NCBI RefSeq assembly: GCF_041333735.1
Contig: NZ_JBGKFB010000001.1
Span: forward strand, 310,001-374,000
DNA length: 64,000 nucleotides
Direction: 5' to 3'
Origin: Veillonella sp.
Lineage (GTDB): Bacteria; Bacillota; Negativicutes; Veillonellales; Veillonellaceae
Under the pieces are notes generated by a model that was not told the DNA's origin, ran no database searches, and saw only the letters and a program-made list of their open reading frames with translations. The position numbers and the translations under genes were made by a program. The number at the start of each line of letters is the position of its first letter. Position 1 is the stretch's first letter. Shown here in pieces: positions 40,945 through 50,911 of this stretch.

Positions 40945-42150
40945 TTATAAATGATCCCAAGGACCGTCACGCAAGTCTTGTTCCCAATAATACTCAACCT
41001 TCATATCACTGCGTTTAACTTTATCAAACATCTTAGAACGTGCCGAAGTCATCACATTTTCGCTATGTTTACCACCAAAGTACGCATATCTAGACTTACC
41101 TAAAGTATACATAACAGATACATACGGTTCTATAGAGCTAATATTACTTTTACCAATTCCTAGATCTACAGAAATATGAGGCGTCACATTCATTTTAGCA
41201 CCTACCTTTAATCCATGTATGGATTGCCACTTATGTTGGTCAATATAGTACATCTCTTCTGGATGTTCTCCTGGCGCTTTTGTTTTCCAATGATATCCTT
41301 CCACATAACTAGATAGCCAACGAGCATTCTTATAATCTCGTGTATACCGTATATCAAAGCCATCCAATACATGTTCATAAGAATATCGGGGTGTTCTATG
41401 AATACCATCAGGTGGTGAACTTAAGCTATCATGAAAATCTATTGCCCGTGGTACTTGACGCAAAGGTGTGTTAATGTCATAAGGCCCCACCTTATTTTCT
41501 GATAATCCACGATATACATTGACACTAATCGTATTTAGACCAGCTACATATTCTAATCCTGCACTAACACGAGAAAATTTATCCTTAAATGCATAGTCAT
41601 AGAATACATTGGCGCCGACGTAGGCATGCTCATGTGTACTAAGGCGACGATAGCCAACACCAGCAGTACCGACAACACCAAGCGTATCATGTTCTACTAC
41701 TTCACCTTTATCAATATAGGTACCTTGACCGTCAATCCGTCCAAAATTTGAATCCGAACCATTCCAATATGTAGTAGTGGAAACTTTTTCGCCACCATTA
41801 CCATCTAAGCGCCCCTGTACAAAAACCATAGATTTATCATATTTCTTTATAGGTTGCAATGTTTCTATAAAATACTTTGTGTTCATTTTCTGCTTAGAGT
41901 TATGATTCCGGTAATGAAATCGTGTATCATAGCTTAGATTATTATCAGTCATTTGCTTATTAGGCATTGCATAATCATGATAGGAATCTTCCTGGCTTCC
42001 TTTAAAACCAATACCAATATCAGTAAGATCCATCCAGTTTGATTGAACATTTTCCCCAGTATCTTTATCTGCTGCTAATGCGCATGTAGCAAAACTACAT
42101 GTCAATGCTGTACATACTAAAGATTTGATAATAACCTTTTTACTAACCAT
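40945..42150 (-). CDS. Inverse autotransporter beta-barrel protein (intimin/invasin-like), no passenger
   Basis: A 401-residue outer-membrane protein. The signal peptide is about residues 1-27 (cleavage near ALA-AD); the start ATG at 42150 has GGGGGAG upstream (an earlier start at 42183 adds 11 residues). Residues about 150-215 match the IAT barrel: GVGYRRLSTHEHAYVGANVF then YDYAF, RVSAGLEYVAGLNTISVNVY and RGLSE. Alternating hydrophobic strands continue to the end. Typical intimins continue with Ig-like repeats after the barrel; here there is none, so it is a bare barrel or a truncated adhesin. Its length is close to one barrel plus periplasmic part. Confidence 0.75.
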   Translation of the reverse strand: MVSKKVIIKSLVCTALTCSFATCALAADKDTGENVQSNWMDLTDIGIGFKGSQEDSYHDYAMPNKQMTDNNLSYDTRFHYRNHNSKQKMNTKYFIETLQPIKKYDKSMVFVQGRLDGNGGEKVSTTTYWNGSDSNFGRIDGQGTYIDKGEVVEHDTLGVVGTAGVGYRRLSTHEHAYVGANVFYDYAFKDKFSRVSAGLEYVAGLNTISVNVYRGLSENKVGPYDINTPLRQVPRAIDFHDSLSSPPDGIHRTPRYSYEHVLDGFDIRYTRDYKNARWLSSYVEGYHWKTKAPGEHPEEMYYIDQHKWQSIHGLKVGAKMNVTPHISVDLGIGKSNISSIEPYVSVMYTLGKSRYAYFGGKHSENVMTSARSKMFDKVKRSDMKVEYYWEQDLRDGPWDHL

Positions 42151-42407
42151 AGTCTCCCCCTCTTTATATGAAATTTTCATCAAAGATACTTTTATTATAT
42201 ATTCTTTAGTCAGCTAAAGCAATAATATATACTATCCACTTTATAGCATATATATTCTCTATAGTTTATTAGTACATATATTTGAAAGTTCGACTGTTTT
42301 AAGTATTACTAATCAATAATTATAGTGAATCGTCTTTGACTATGATAAAATAAATATATATTATATAAATAATAAGAATGTAATATAAAATACTTTGGAG
42401 CAATACA

Positions 42408-43025
42408 ATGAAATCAAAATCACTTATAACTATCTTAATTATTGCTATTGTAGGTGCTTTAGCAGCAGCATGGTATTTCATGTGGTACATTCCCCACACA
42501 CCAGCCTATACGCTAAAAATTATTCATCAAGCTGTACAAGATAAAGATGCCGATGAAGCTTTACGCCATATAGATACAAAATCTATTGTAAAAAATATCT
42601 TAGAGCGAGAAGGCAACAAATATATAGATACCTCCAATCCATTTGGTAAAGCTACTATTGCAGCAGCTAAGACATTTGGTCCATCTTTAATCGAAGATGT
42701 GATGAGAAAATATATAGAAGATCCAGATAGCTTTAAGTCACAGTCAGCTACAACAGACACTAACAACACTGCTCAAAGTGATGACAACATGTCCATGGTC
42801 GATCGCCTTGTAGACGGCCGCCTCTTCAAAGAGCATGATGTAGAGGTTAAAAACATCAAGTCTGAAGACGATGGAGATACAGCTACCGTAACAGTAACAA
42901 TCCAAAATAATAAAAAGAATATGACAAAAGATATACGAGTTTTGATGCGTCATTTAGGCGATGGCACATGGGTTATTTATGATATTCCAGACATGGAAGA
43001 TTTGTATACAGTGACTCGTAAATAG
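42408..43025 (+). CDS. DUF2939-like membrane-anchored protein
   Basis: A 205-residue protein with an N-terminal membrane anchor (about residues 5-25). The start YIPHTPAYTLKIIHQAVQDK then DEALRHIDTKSI resembles DUF2939, a family of unknown function with an extracytoplasmic domain. The middle (about 108-125) is Ser/Thr/Asn/Asp-rich, and the rest is beta-rich (VEVKNIKSEDDGDTATVTVT). It is a single gene. Function unknown. Confidence 0.6.
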   Translation: MKSKSLITILIIAIVGALAAAWYFMWYIPHTPAYTLKIIHQAVQDKDADEALRHIDTKSIVKNILEREGNKYIDTSNPFGKATIAAAKTFGPSLIEDVMRKYIEDPDSFKSQSATTDTNNTAQSDDNMSMVDRLVDGRLFKEHDVEVKNIKSEDDGDTATVTVTIQNNKKNMTKDIRVLMRHLGDGTWVIYDIPDMEDLYTVTRK

Positions 43026-43076
43026 CAAGTAAAACGTAATAAACAATAAGTAATTATTAACTTATACAGCACCTAA

Positions 43077-43117
43077 AAAAGGACAGTACATACTAACATA
43101 GTATTTACTGTCCTTTT
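43077..43117 (+). terminator. Terminator between convergent genes
   Basis: 12-bp stem AAAAGGACAGTA / TACTGTCCTTTT with an inner ATACT/AGTAT helix and a T-tail. A short TCTATTACTTATT direct repeat follows at 43123-43162. Confidence 0.85.
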
Positions 43118-43166
43118 ATCGTTATCTATTACCTATTACTTATTTTTATCTATTACTTATTAGCGA

Positions 43167-43544
43167 TTACCGATCAAAGTCCACAATGGCTAATGTTACG
43201 GTCACTTGTGAGATAAGTCGTTCTGCATCGTCCTTCATATCAAATCGCCACACATGTGAGGTTTTCCCTTTCACCAATAGTGTACCATGGGCTGTTAAAG
43301 CGCCGTCACATCGTGCGGGACGCAAGTGATTAGCTGTAATAGATTGACCTACACCAAATTTATCAGCCCCAATGAGTTCGTTACTCATCATTCCCGCTGC
43401 AATTTCTGCAAAGGCTAAAGTCGCCCCTCCATTCAGGTAACCTTGCGGTTGCTTGTGAAAGTCGCCTAAGTTCATTTTGGCCACACATGTAGTATCACTT
43501 GTCATATGAGGCTTTTCAATTTGTAAAGATTCAATCAAATTCAT
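43167..43544 (-). CDS. menI: Hotdog thioesterase, probable 1,4-dihydroxy-2-naphthoyl-CoA hydrolase
   Basis: A 125-residue PaaI-type hotdog protein, last gene of the men operon. The N-terminal HKQPQGYLNGGATLAFAE (about 37-54) has the G-x-x-x-G-G and catalytic Glu pattern. Position in the operon supports hydrolysis of DHNA-CoA to DHNA, the step between MenB and MenA, but the fold alone does not prove it. The ATG at 43544 overlaps the menC stop by 4 nt; a TTG start upstream at 43565 is in frame but less likely. Confidence 0.75.
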   Translation of the reverse strand: MNLIESLQIEKPHMTSDTTCVAKMNLGDFHKQPQGYLNGGATLAFAEIAAGMMSNELIGADKFGVGQSITANHLRPARCDGALTAHGTLLVKGKTSHVWRFDMKDDAERLISQVTVTLAIVDFDR

Positions 43545-44692
43545 AGTGTTCGTTTCTCCACACAATACGCTTCTAATCTATCATCAAAAACGGTTACACC
43601 TAGCCCATCACCATCAGGCACGTGCATTACGCCATCTTTAAATGTTAAGTCAGGATAGATGAGGTCACGTTCAAAGTATCTATTAGAATCCGATAGGTCT
43701 CCTGCCATATAGGAATCACCTAGTGCAGCTAGTTGAGCATGGAGCATTTTAGAAACGCCAGACTCTACCATGCTGCCAATCCAATACGGAATATGACTTT
43801 CTCTACAAAGATTAATAGCTGCCTTTGTTGGCACAAGACCGCCCATACGCCCTACTTTTATATTAAGTACGTCAATTAGGCCATATTCAATAGCATAGGA
43901 TAAATCATCATAGCCTAATATAGATTCATCTAAACAGATAGGTGTTTCAATATTCCAATCATCATTGTTAAGACGTTCCCACTTCCATTCCTTATAGGAT
44001 TGGAGTGTCGTCAAGGCAAAAGGCTCTTCTATACAAGCTAGCTTCAAATCATTAAATTGCCGAACCTTATTGATGTCATCATAGGAATAGCTTTGGTTCG
44101 CATCAGCAGCTAAGACTAAGTTTGGATACTGCTTACGGACGAGAGATACTCGTTCATAGCCATCTATGGGATTTACCTTTAATTTAATGCGCTTACACCC
44201 ATTTTCCACATGAGTTTCTACTGTATCTAATAATTGTTCTATTGGTACATCACCGATAACAACGCCACTTTCAATGGTGTCTTGTAATGGCTGCCCCATA
44301 ATATAAGAAACGGAATTCACACCCAGTCTCTCACAGTGAAGATTAATAAGGGCATTTTCTACAGCAGCAATGGTCATCGGCATATGATCTCTATTCAGCC
44401 AGAATTGCAGCTGGCGTACATAAGTCATAAGAGGTTTAGGCCGCATCAAACGAAGATTAAAAATATAATCATCCACTAATTTCTTCCAACATGTATCTAC
44501 GGTTTCTGCGGTATAGAATGGATCTGTGAAAGCTACACACTCCCCATAGCCAACATAACCTTGTTGGTCCTCGATGCGGATAACAATGGTCTCCCGTTCT
44601 TTCACCTCGCCCTTAGCAGTCTTAAAATTAAACTTCATCGGTAGTTTAAGGCGATATGTAGTTATGCTTTTAAAATTTAAAATATCATTCAT
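43541..44692 (-). CDS. menC: o-Succinylbenzoate synthase
   Basis: A 383-residue enolase-superfamily dehydratase that forms o-succinylbenzoate from SHCHC. Metal ligands and bases: K-x-K in KRIKLKVNP (about 162-170), D in LAADANQ, E in CIEEPFA, D in CLDESI, and the base Lys in NIKVGRMGG near residue 290. It lies 7 nt after menE and overlaps the thioesterase gene by 4 nt. Confidence 0.93.
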   Translation of the reverse strand: MNDILNFKSITTYRLKLPMKFNFKTAKGEVKERETIVIRIEDQQGYVGYGECVAFTDPFYTAETVDTCWKKLVDDYIFNLRLMRPKPLMTYVRQLQFWLNRDHMPMTIAAVENALINLHCERLGVNSVSYIMGQPLQDTIESGVVIGDVPIEQLLDTVETHVENGCKRIKLKVNPIDGYERVSLVRKQYPNLVLAADANQSYSYDDINKVRQFNDLKLACIEEPFALTTLQSYKEWKWERLNNDDWNIETPICLDESILGYDDLSYAIEYGLIDVLNIKVGRMGGLVPTKAAINLCRESHIPYWIGSMVESGVSKMLHAQLAALGDSYMAGDLSDSNRYFERDLIYPDLTFKDGVMHVPDGDGLGVTVFDDRLEAYCVEKRTL

Positions 44693-44699
44693 AGACGCC

Positions 44700-46085
44700 T
44701 CAATCTTCTAAATGAAGTTCATTACGCACAATTTTACCGGTCCCATTACGAGGCAATGCAGGTAAAATTCTTACATACTTAGGGATTTTGTACTTTGCTA
44801 AGGAAGAAGTCATAAAGGATAGAATCTCATCGGCTGTCATACTTTCACCATCATGAAAGGCTATAAATAGAGCTGGTACCTGCCCCCATTTAGGATCAGA
44901 TACAGGTACAACGGCACATTCCTTCACCGCTGGCAATGTATAGACTAGGTCCTCTAATTCCTTAGGGTAAATATTTTCACCACCAGAGATAATAAGGTCT
45001 TTGCGGCGATTCAGAATATATACAAAGCCATCTTCATCAATATAGCCAATATCATCTGTATTAAGATCACCGTTGATAGGTTCCTTGTCGATATACCCAG
45101 TCATAACTATAGGGCCGGTCAAATGGATTTCCCCCACTCCGTCCGCATCAGGATTATCAATGCGAATCTGCATACCAGGTAATGGTTTACCTACAGAATC
45201 TCGTTTATGTGGATAATCTAATACGGAGAAGGTCACGCTTTGACTAAAGGTTTCCGTCATGCCATAGGTCTTGTAAATAGGTAAGGATTTCTTTTCACAA
45301 GCATCAATAAGCGCCATAGGAATGAACTCACCGCCAAGCAGAATCACTCGTAATGTATGATGCGTAATCTTCGGTTCTAATTGAGTCAAAATAGTAGGCA
45401 CAAGAGACATCATATTGATTTTCTCGGTTTCAATGAGTTCCAAAACCTTTGCCTCATCGTATTTAGGCAATATAGTGATAGCCGTTCCATTATAAAGAGA
45501 GCGCATCAAGATAGATAATCCACTGACATGAAATAGCGGTAATACCATGAGCCAATTATCTTGGTCAGTTTTACCAAGCACCTCTTGAGACGCTTGTACA
45601 TGAGCCCTAATTTGCCCCCATCGTAGTGGTACTGATTTAAACTGACCTGTTGTAGCGCTAGTGTTCATAATGGCCGCAATGTCTGCATCATCAAAGTTCC
45701 AATCAAAAGTGTCCTCTAAATTCAGATTAGACAGAATGGATTCTAGCGGTTCAAACTCAATGGTACGTAGTAAACTAGGCAGTTGATTATACCGTTCTTT
45801 ACTATGTAATACGGTAGTAATACCTAATTGTTTCAATTGGTTTCCGATCTCGTTGGGCTTAAGATGTACATTCAGTAACAATACCTCTTTATGGGCTAGC
45901 ATAGCTGCCAGTACATAAATTGCCATAGTAACAGAGTTGTCCGATAAAATAGCTACACGGGAGCTTTCAAGATGTATCAATTCACTAGCCACATGGAGCA
46001 CACCGCCATATATATCGTTATAGGTATATTCATTTATACATATGCGATTAGGATAGTGCTGTGCACCATACCGTAACCATTCCAT
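44700..46085 (-). CDS. menE: o-Succinylbenzoate-CoA ligase
   Basis: A 461-residue ANL-family ligase that makes o-succinylbenzoyl-CoA. The AMP-binding P-loop is read MNTSATTGQFKSVPL near residue 145, with Ala where most members have Gly (TSGTTG). Other core motifs are normal: YKTYGMTETFSQSVT near 263, YILNRRKDLIISGGENIYPKELE near 365, and PRNGTGKIVRNEL at the end. Short for an ANL enzyme but normal for MenE. It is separated from menB by 146 nt with a terminator-like hairpin. Confidence 0.93.
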   Translation of the reverse strand: MEWLRYGAQHYPNRICINEYTYNDIYGGVLHVASELIHLESSRVAILSDNSVTMAIYVLAAMLAHKEVLLLNVHLKPNEIGNQLKQLGITTVLHSKERYNQLPSLLRTIEFEPLESILSNLNLEDTFDWNFDDADIAAIMNTSATTGQFKSVPLRWGQIRAHVQASQEVLGKTDQDNWLMVLPLFHVSGLSILMRSLYNGTAITILPKYDEAKVLELIETEKINMMSLVPTILTQLEPKITHHTLRVILLGGEFIPMALIDACEKKSLPIYKTYGMTETFSQSVTFSVLDYPHKRDSVGKPLPGMQIRIDNPDADGVGEIHLTGPIVMTGYIDKEPINGDLNTDDIGYIDEDGFVYILNRRKDLIISGGENIYPKELEDLVYTLPAVKECAVVPVSDPKWGQVPALFIAFHDGESMTADEILSFMTSSLAKYKIPKYVRILPALPRNGTGKIVRNELHLED

Positions 46086-46154
46086 CGTCTCACCTCGTAT
46101 CTAAAGATAATGCCTTATGATTAATAATTAATAACAAAAGATATTATAAGAAAG

Positions 46155-46220
46155 GCGCCTCATATAGAGGCGCACTTTACGTTTTTACAATACATTCCAT
46201 CCCTAGTACTAGACTAGTAC
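46155..46220 (-). terminator. Hairpins between menB and menE
   Basis: GCGCCTC-ATATA-GAGGCGC (46155-46173) with a T-rich minus tail, preceded by a perfect palindrome GTACTAG-A-CTAGTAC (46206-46220) right after the menB stop. Likely partial terminator or processing site inside the men operon. Confidence 0.6.
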
Positions 46221-46231
46221 ATCTATTCCGA

Positions 46232-47074
46232 TTAAGGGAATTTAGGGAATTGTTTGAAGTTCGGTTTACGTTTTTCTTTAAATGCATCACGACCTTCTTT
46301 TGCTTCATCGATTGTGTAGTACATCAATGTAGCGTCGCCTGCGAATTGTTGTAAGCCTGCAAGACCGTCTGTGTCAGCGTTGAAGGCACCTTTCAACATG
46401 CGCAATGCCATTGGGGACAATTCAAGAATTTCGTTACACCATTGAACTGTTTCCTCTTCCAATTTGTCGAATGGTACAACACAGTTAACCATGCCCATTT
46501 CATAAGCTTGAGCAGCTGTGTATTGACGGCAAAGGAACCATACTTCACGAGCGCGTTTATGACCGATCATGCGAGCCAAGTAACCTGCACCGTAACCAGC
46601 ATCGAAGGAACCTACGCGAGGACCTGTTTGACCAAATTTAGCATTTTCAGAAGCGATGGTAAGGTCACATACGATGTGCAACACATGGCCGCCACCAATA
46701 GCAAAGCCATTAACCATAGCGATTACAGGTTTTGGGATAACGCGAATCAAACGTTGTAAATCAAGAACGTTCAAACGAGGAACATTATCTTCGCCTACAT
46801 AACCACCATGACCGCGTACGCTTTGGTCACCACCGGAGCAGAATGCTTCTTTGTCTTCACCTTGACCGTGGTTTGCACCAGTCAATACGATTACGCCTAC
46901 TTCGTTATCTTCACGAGCTACTGTGAAAGCATCGATTAATTCCATAACAGTTTTAGGACGGAACGCGTTACGTACCTGTGGGCGATTAATAGTAATCTTT
47001 GCAATGCCATTATATGTTTCGTAAATTACATCTTCATAATTACGATCCAATACTTTCCAATCAAATTTGCTCAT
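46232..47074 (-). CDS. menB: 1,4-Dihydroxy-2-naphthoyl-CoA synthase
   Basis: A 280-residue crotonase-fold enzyme that cyclises o-succinylbenzoyl-CoA. The oxyanion-hole block is AFCSGGDQSVRGHGGYVG near residue 82 and the active-site region GSFDAGYGAGYLARMIG near 152, both diagnostic for MenB (Asp and the G-Y-G). It is 4 nt after the menH stop, with its own SD. Confidence 0.96.
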   Translation of the reverse strand: MSKFDWKVLDRNYEDVIYETYNGIAKITINRPQVRNAFRPKTVMELIDAFTVAREDNEVGVIVLTGANHGQGEDKEAFCSGGDQSVRGHGGYVGEDNVPRLNVLDLQRLIRVIPKPVIAMVNGFAIGGGHVLHIVCDLTIASENAKFGQTGPRVGSFDAGYGAGYLARMIGHKRAREVWFLCRQYTAAQAYEMGMVNCVVPFDKLEEETVQWCNEILELSPMALRMLKGAFNADTDGLAGLQQFAGDATLMYYTIDEAKEGRDAFKEKRKPNFKQFPKFP

Positions 47075-47078
47075 GGAC

Positions 47079-47939
47079 TTAACCTTTCTTGTGTAAAAAA
47101 TCTAATACCGCTTGTTCAAACATTTGCGGTTTTTCTATATGTACATTATGTCCCGCCCCTTCGACGACGACATGTTTAAAGTTTGGCAACTTGCCAAATA
47201 CATCTCTTCCTATTGTAGTATATTTTGTATCTAATGCGCCACTCACATATAGGCCTTTACATGATAATTTATCTAACTGATCACCTATATATGTCATGAC
47301 ACCTTGGCCGGACCCACGAAGGGTACATGCTAATGCGTACGGGCTATTATGAGAACGACGTAAATAAATTAATTCAGTCACCGCTGGTAAAAGCTGCTTT
47401 TGACTTTCAAAAATAGGAGCCTCCGCCCAACGGGAAGCAAACCAAGAACCATCGTTATGTTCGATTTGGTGAGCTAATTCTTCATCGGCCTTGCGTCGTT
47501 CTGCTCGTTCAGCCTCCGAAGCAATCCCTACAGAGCCACTTTCAAGGATAAGCCCTTTGATTTCACTTTCATATTCCAAAGCATAGGAAAGCGCAATACG
47601 GGCCCCCATGGAGTAGCCCATAAGATAATATCTATCACCTACCATATGATAGATAACGGTATGTAAGTCCTCTATCATTTTAGGGATTGTATAGGCCTCA
47701 TCCTCTTCAGGAATATCAGAATCACCATGACCTATCAAATCGATACGGACCAATCGATATCCAGGCAGATTAATAGCGTCCCAAGTGTAGCTCGATTCGG
47801 AGAAACCGTGGAGACACACGATAGGTTCCCCATCGCCAACTACAGTCAAACCGTAGCGGTATTCCCCTAAGTCAAAGTACATGCGCTGAGCTGGATTGCA
47901 TAAAGCATTATCTACAATACTGCAAAAATACTGACTCAT
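47079..47939 (-). CDS. menH: SHCHC synthase, alpha/beta hydrolase
   Basis: A 286-residue alpha/beta hydrolase that eliminates pyruvate from SEPHCHC to give SHCHC. The nucleophile elbow is MGYSMGARIAL (Ser in GYSMG near residue 109), the oxyanion site near CLHGFSESSYTWD, and the catalytic His in GAGHNVHIEKP near residue 262. The ATG overlaps the menD stop by 4 nt. Position between menD and menB makes MenH the natural call. Confidence 0.88.
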   Translation of the reverse strand: MSQYFCSIVDNALCNPAQRMYFDLGEYRYGLTVVGDGEPIVCLHGFSESSYTWDAINLPGYRLVRIDLIGHGDSDIPEEDEAYTIPKMIEDLHTVIYHMVGDRYYLMGYSMGARIALSYALEYESEIKGLILESGSVGIASEAERAERRKADEELAHQIEHNDGSWFASRWAEAPIFESQKQLLPAVTELIYLRRSHNSPYALACTLRGSGQGVMTYIGDQLDKLSCKGLYVSGALDTKYTTIGRDVFGKLPNFKHVVVEGAGHNVHIEKPQMFEQAVLDFLHKKG

Positions 47940-49687
47940 AGTAATGCCTCCATATCAACTGAAACCTTCGTATATTTCTTATGCAATTCTCTGCTATATT
48001 CCCTATTTGTAGGAATTTCAATGATATGAACGCCTATTTCTTGACTAACATTAGCCAATACAGAACTCAACTCATCGGGGCTGGAGATTTTAGTATAGCC
48101 ACAACCATAGAGTTTTGCAGCCCCACTGTAATCTAAACCTTGTGATGTAGAGAACAAGTAGTCAAAATGCTTTGTCCCCTTTTGAGGTAAGTATTCAAAA
48201 ATACCGCCGCCATCATTATTATGCAAAATAATAGTTAAGTTTAAATTATGGGTTTTCGCTACCGCCAAGCCATTCAAATCGTGGAACAAGGATAAATCCC
48301 CTGTTACTAGATATGTAGGTTTACCATTTGTTGCCAGTCCTAAAGCCGTTGAAATAGTGCCATCAATACCATTGACACCTCGATTACCGTAAAGAACCGC
48401 TCTAGATCCCCCACTAAACCAGAAGTAATCAAAGTCTCGAATGGTCATGCTATTGGCAACAAAAATTTGTCCATTTTCAGGGATATATTGCTGTAGTTCG
48501 CGTATGGTCCGACCTTCAAAGCAATGAGGCTCATTGATAGCTGAACTTAGTTGCTTCTTGCCCTCTTGTTCTAACCGTTGCCATATGTTTAAGTACGTAT
48601 CAGAGCTATTGTTTTTGCCATATAAATGGGTAAATACATCAATGCTAGCTTGCACATGCATCGTAGTTTTACCTGTAGGATTCATAGAGTCCATTGTAGG
48701 GTTAACCTCGATGTATTCCACATCAGTCCAGCTAGCAATCATCTGTTGTACTCGTTTTGACACAACGATTTGACCAAACTGAATTACACAATCTGGTTTT
48801 AACTCATGCCAAAGAGCTTGCCCTGCCAATAGTGCATCATAGGTAGAAATTACAACATCAGATGCACCGCATCCTCGTACATTCGATAGAGGATCCGCCA
48901 AAATAGGAGCTTGTAAAGCCTCCCCGAAGGAACGAATCGTATTAGCTTCATCTATATCGATCTGTGGGCCGGCTAGGATAAGGATACGCTCATAGCTTTC
49001 AAGTAAATCATTAATCTCGTATGTACCATCATTTCCATGAGCAATATCAACTGCATTATTAATATGAGTCAAATCATTTTCATGGCGACAGTCAAATACA
49101 CTACCATAGTTTGGCTTAACCACTTTAAAGGAACTGCGACCAGCCTCAAAATGGTTACGACTCAATTCTGGCACCAATGGTTCAAAGAGAGGCACATTGA
49201 TATGGGCAGGTCCCTTTTTAGTATCCATCGCTTTCATATAGGCCTTACGAGCCACTTGGCGAGGATATGTATAGTAATGAGATTCTTGAGGCACAGCTAA
49301 TTCTTCAAAATAATTGACCGCAGTACCAAAGATTTTGTGCTGATCTACAGTCTGAGGAGCCCCTACATGCAATAGTGTATGAGGTCTATCGGCAGACAGT
49401 ACAATGAGTGGAACCCCAGTATATTGAGCTTCCAAAACAGCTGGCAAATAATGGGCCACAGCAGAACCTGAGGTACATACGAGTACAGTTGGTTCCTTAT
49501 GAGCCTTTGCAATGCCTAGAGCCATAAAACTAGCAGAACGCTCATCTATATTCATATAGGTTTCAAATCCTTCATGCTCCTTGAACAGCATGGCCATCGT
49601 CGTAGAACGAGAGCCAGGGCTAAACACCGCATGACGGACGCCAAGTTGGTAGAACTCGTCTACCAAGGCAGCAATATATTCATTCAT
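47936..49687 (-). CDS. menD: 2-Succinyl-5-enolpyruvyl-6-hydroxy-3-cyclohexene-1-carboxylate synthase
   Basis: A 583-residue ThDP-dependent enzyme that adds 2-oxoglutarate-derived succinate to isochorismate. The N-terminus VDEFYQLGVRHAVFSPGSRST and DERSASFMALG are the family's PYR-domain blocks (catalytic Glu about 51). The ThDP motif GDLSLFHDLNGLAVAK lies near residue 455. ATG at 49687 chosen because AAAGGG is upstream; a TTG start at 49702 in frame is less likely. It follows menF by 39 nt. Confidence 0.95.
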   Translation of the reverse strand: MNEYIAALVDEFYQLGVRHAVFSPGSRSTTMAMLFKEHEGFETYMNIDERSASFMALGIAKAHKEPTVLVCTSGSAVAHYLPAVLEAQYTGVPLIVLSADRPHTLLHVGAPQTVDQHKIFGTAVNYFEELAVPQESHYYTYPRQVARKAYMKAMDTKKGPAHINVPLFEPLVPELSRNHFEAGRSSFKVVKPNYGSVFDCRHENDLTHINNAVDIAHGNDGTYEINDLLESYERILILAGPQIDIDEANTIRSFGEALQAPILADPLSNVRGCGASDVVISTYDALLAGQALWHELKPDCVIQFGQIVVSKRVQQMIASWTDVEYIEVNPTMDSMNPTGKTTMHVQASIDVFTHLYGKNNSSDTYLNIWQRLEQEGKKQLSSAINEPHCFEGRTIRELQQYIPENGQIFVANSMTIRDFDYFWFSGGSRAVLYGNRGVNGIDGTISTALGLATNGKPTYLVTGDLSLFHDLNGLAVAKTHNLNLTIILHNNDGGGIFEYLPQKGTKHFDYLFSTSQGLDYSGAAKLYGCGYTKISSPDELSSVLANVSQEIGVHIIEIPTNREYSRELHKKYTKVSVDMEALL

Positions 49688-49726
49688 TACATTCCCTTTC
49701 AAACACCCCTAGAGGTACGGAAACAA

Positions 49727-50869
49727 TTATAAAGCATCCAAGATGGTGCGCATTTTATTATTAGTTTCAGCATATTCTTCATCCGCATTAGAATCGGCTA
49801 CAACGCCACATCCTGCATAGGCATATAATACATTATCCATGATAAGAGCAGATCTAATAGCAACTACAACGATGCCATCCCCCATATCTTTCATAAAGCC
49901 AAAAGGTGCTGCGTACATACCACGCTCATGGGATTCATACTTTTGTAATAAGGCTAGCGCCTTTTCTCGAGGTTCACCACCAAGGGCTGGTGTAGGGTGT
50001 AATAATTTGGCCCATTCCACAAGAGATTTTGTACTATCCTTTGCGGTAATTATGGTACGCAAATGATAGAGGTGCGACAACTCCATAATGCCGGTTTCCC
50101 CCACCGTAATATCTGGAGTAATTTGTCTCATCGTATTCACGATGCGATTGCGAACGATATTATGTTCTACAAGATTTTTCTTATTAGTTAGTAATTGTTC
50201 CTTAGTCCACGCATTAGGACCATCCTTTGGAGCAGTGCCCGCTAAGGCATAGCTTAATATTTCACTGCCACGATGGCGGACTAAAATTTCTGGCGATGCC
50301 CCTACAAAGGTACGCCCATCCTTTTCATAGCCAAAGATAAAGCAATTCGGATTATTATCTACCAAATTAGCCAAGATACTTGCCACATTATATAGTGTTT
50401 CGCTAGTGAATTCCACCTCGCGAGAGGAGACGACCTTAGTCATCTCACCGCTGTTAATACCATTGGCAATAGCATTCATCAAACGGTTCCAATCCGCCTT
50501 ATCATCGCTAGTTTCCTTGAAGTTATGACGAACTCGAGGTACCTCATAATTCTTAATGGGTACACTTTCACCAGCATGTAGATAGAAGGACTCTCCATTT
50601 TCTACAATGTAATAATGGGTAAAAGCAATCATTTCATGACCCATATTAGACCATTTAGGGTCTTTTACAGTATCAAAAAAAGTATCCCCATAAAATACAT
50701 AAGCATAATTATGGCGATCGTCATCATCTTTAACCGTCGCTAGACGTTTAGCGCCCACAACGATGCGGTCACTTTGGCGATCCACCCAAAACACGCGTTC
50801 TTCATTGGGGAAATTCATCCAAAATGATACCGGACTATTCAGTTGTAACGGTTCTTTGTTATATTTCAT
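49727..50869 (-). CDS. menF: Isochorismate synthase
   Basis: A 380-residue chorismate-binding enzyme, chorismate to isochorismate, first step of menaquinone synthesis. Blocks of the family seen: KVVSSREVEF near residue 142, FVGASPEILVRH near 188, LAGTAPKDGPN near 205, LHPTPALGGEPREKA near 295 and APFGFMKDMGDG near 320. First gene of the men operon; a structured leader with an intrinsic terminator lies upstream. Confidence 0.94.
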   Translation of the reverse strand: MKYNKEPLQLNSPVSFWMNFPNEERVFWVDRQSDRIVVGAKRLATVKDDDDRHNYAYVFYGDTFFDTVKDPKWSNMGHEMIAFTHYYIVENGESFYLHAGESVPIKNYEVPRVRHNFKETSDDKADWNRLMNAIANGINSGEMTKVVSSREVEFTSETLYNVASILANLVDNNPNCFIFGYEKDGRTFVGASPEILVRHRGSEILSYALAGTAPKDGPNAWTKEQLLTNKKNLVEHNIVRNRIVNTMRQITPDITVGETGIMELSHLYHLRTIITAKDSTKSLVEWAKLLHPTPALGGEPREKALALLQKYESHERGMYAAPFGFMKDMGDGIVVVAIRSALIMDNVLYAYAGCGVVADSNADEEYAETNNKMRTILDAL

Positions 50870-50911
50870 AGTTGTATGTCGCTATACGAAAAATAGACTA
50901 TAGTAAAAACA

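Noticed and set aside
44700..46085. Loss of function in menE from the Ala in the TSATTG loop
   Set aside because: All other ANL motifs are intact and the gene lies in a complete operon; a Gly-to-Ala change is more likely a tolerated variant.
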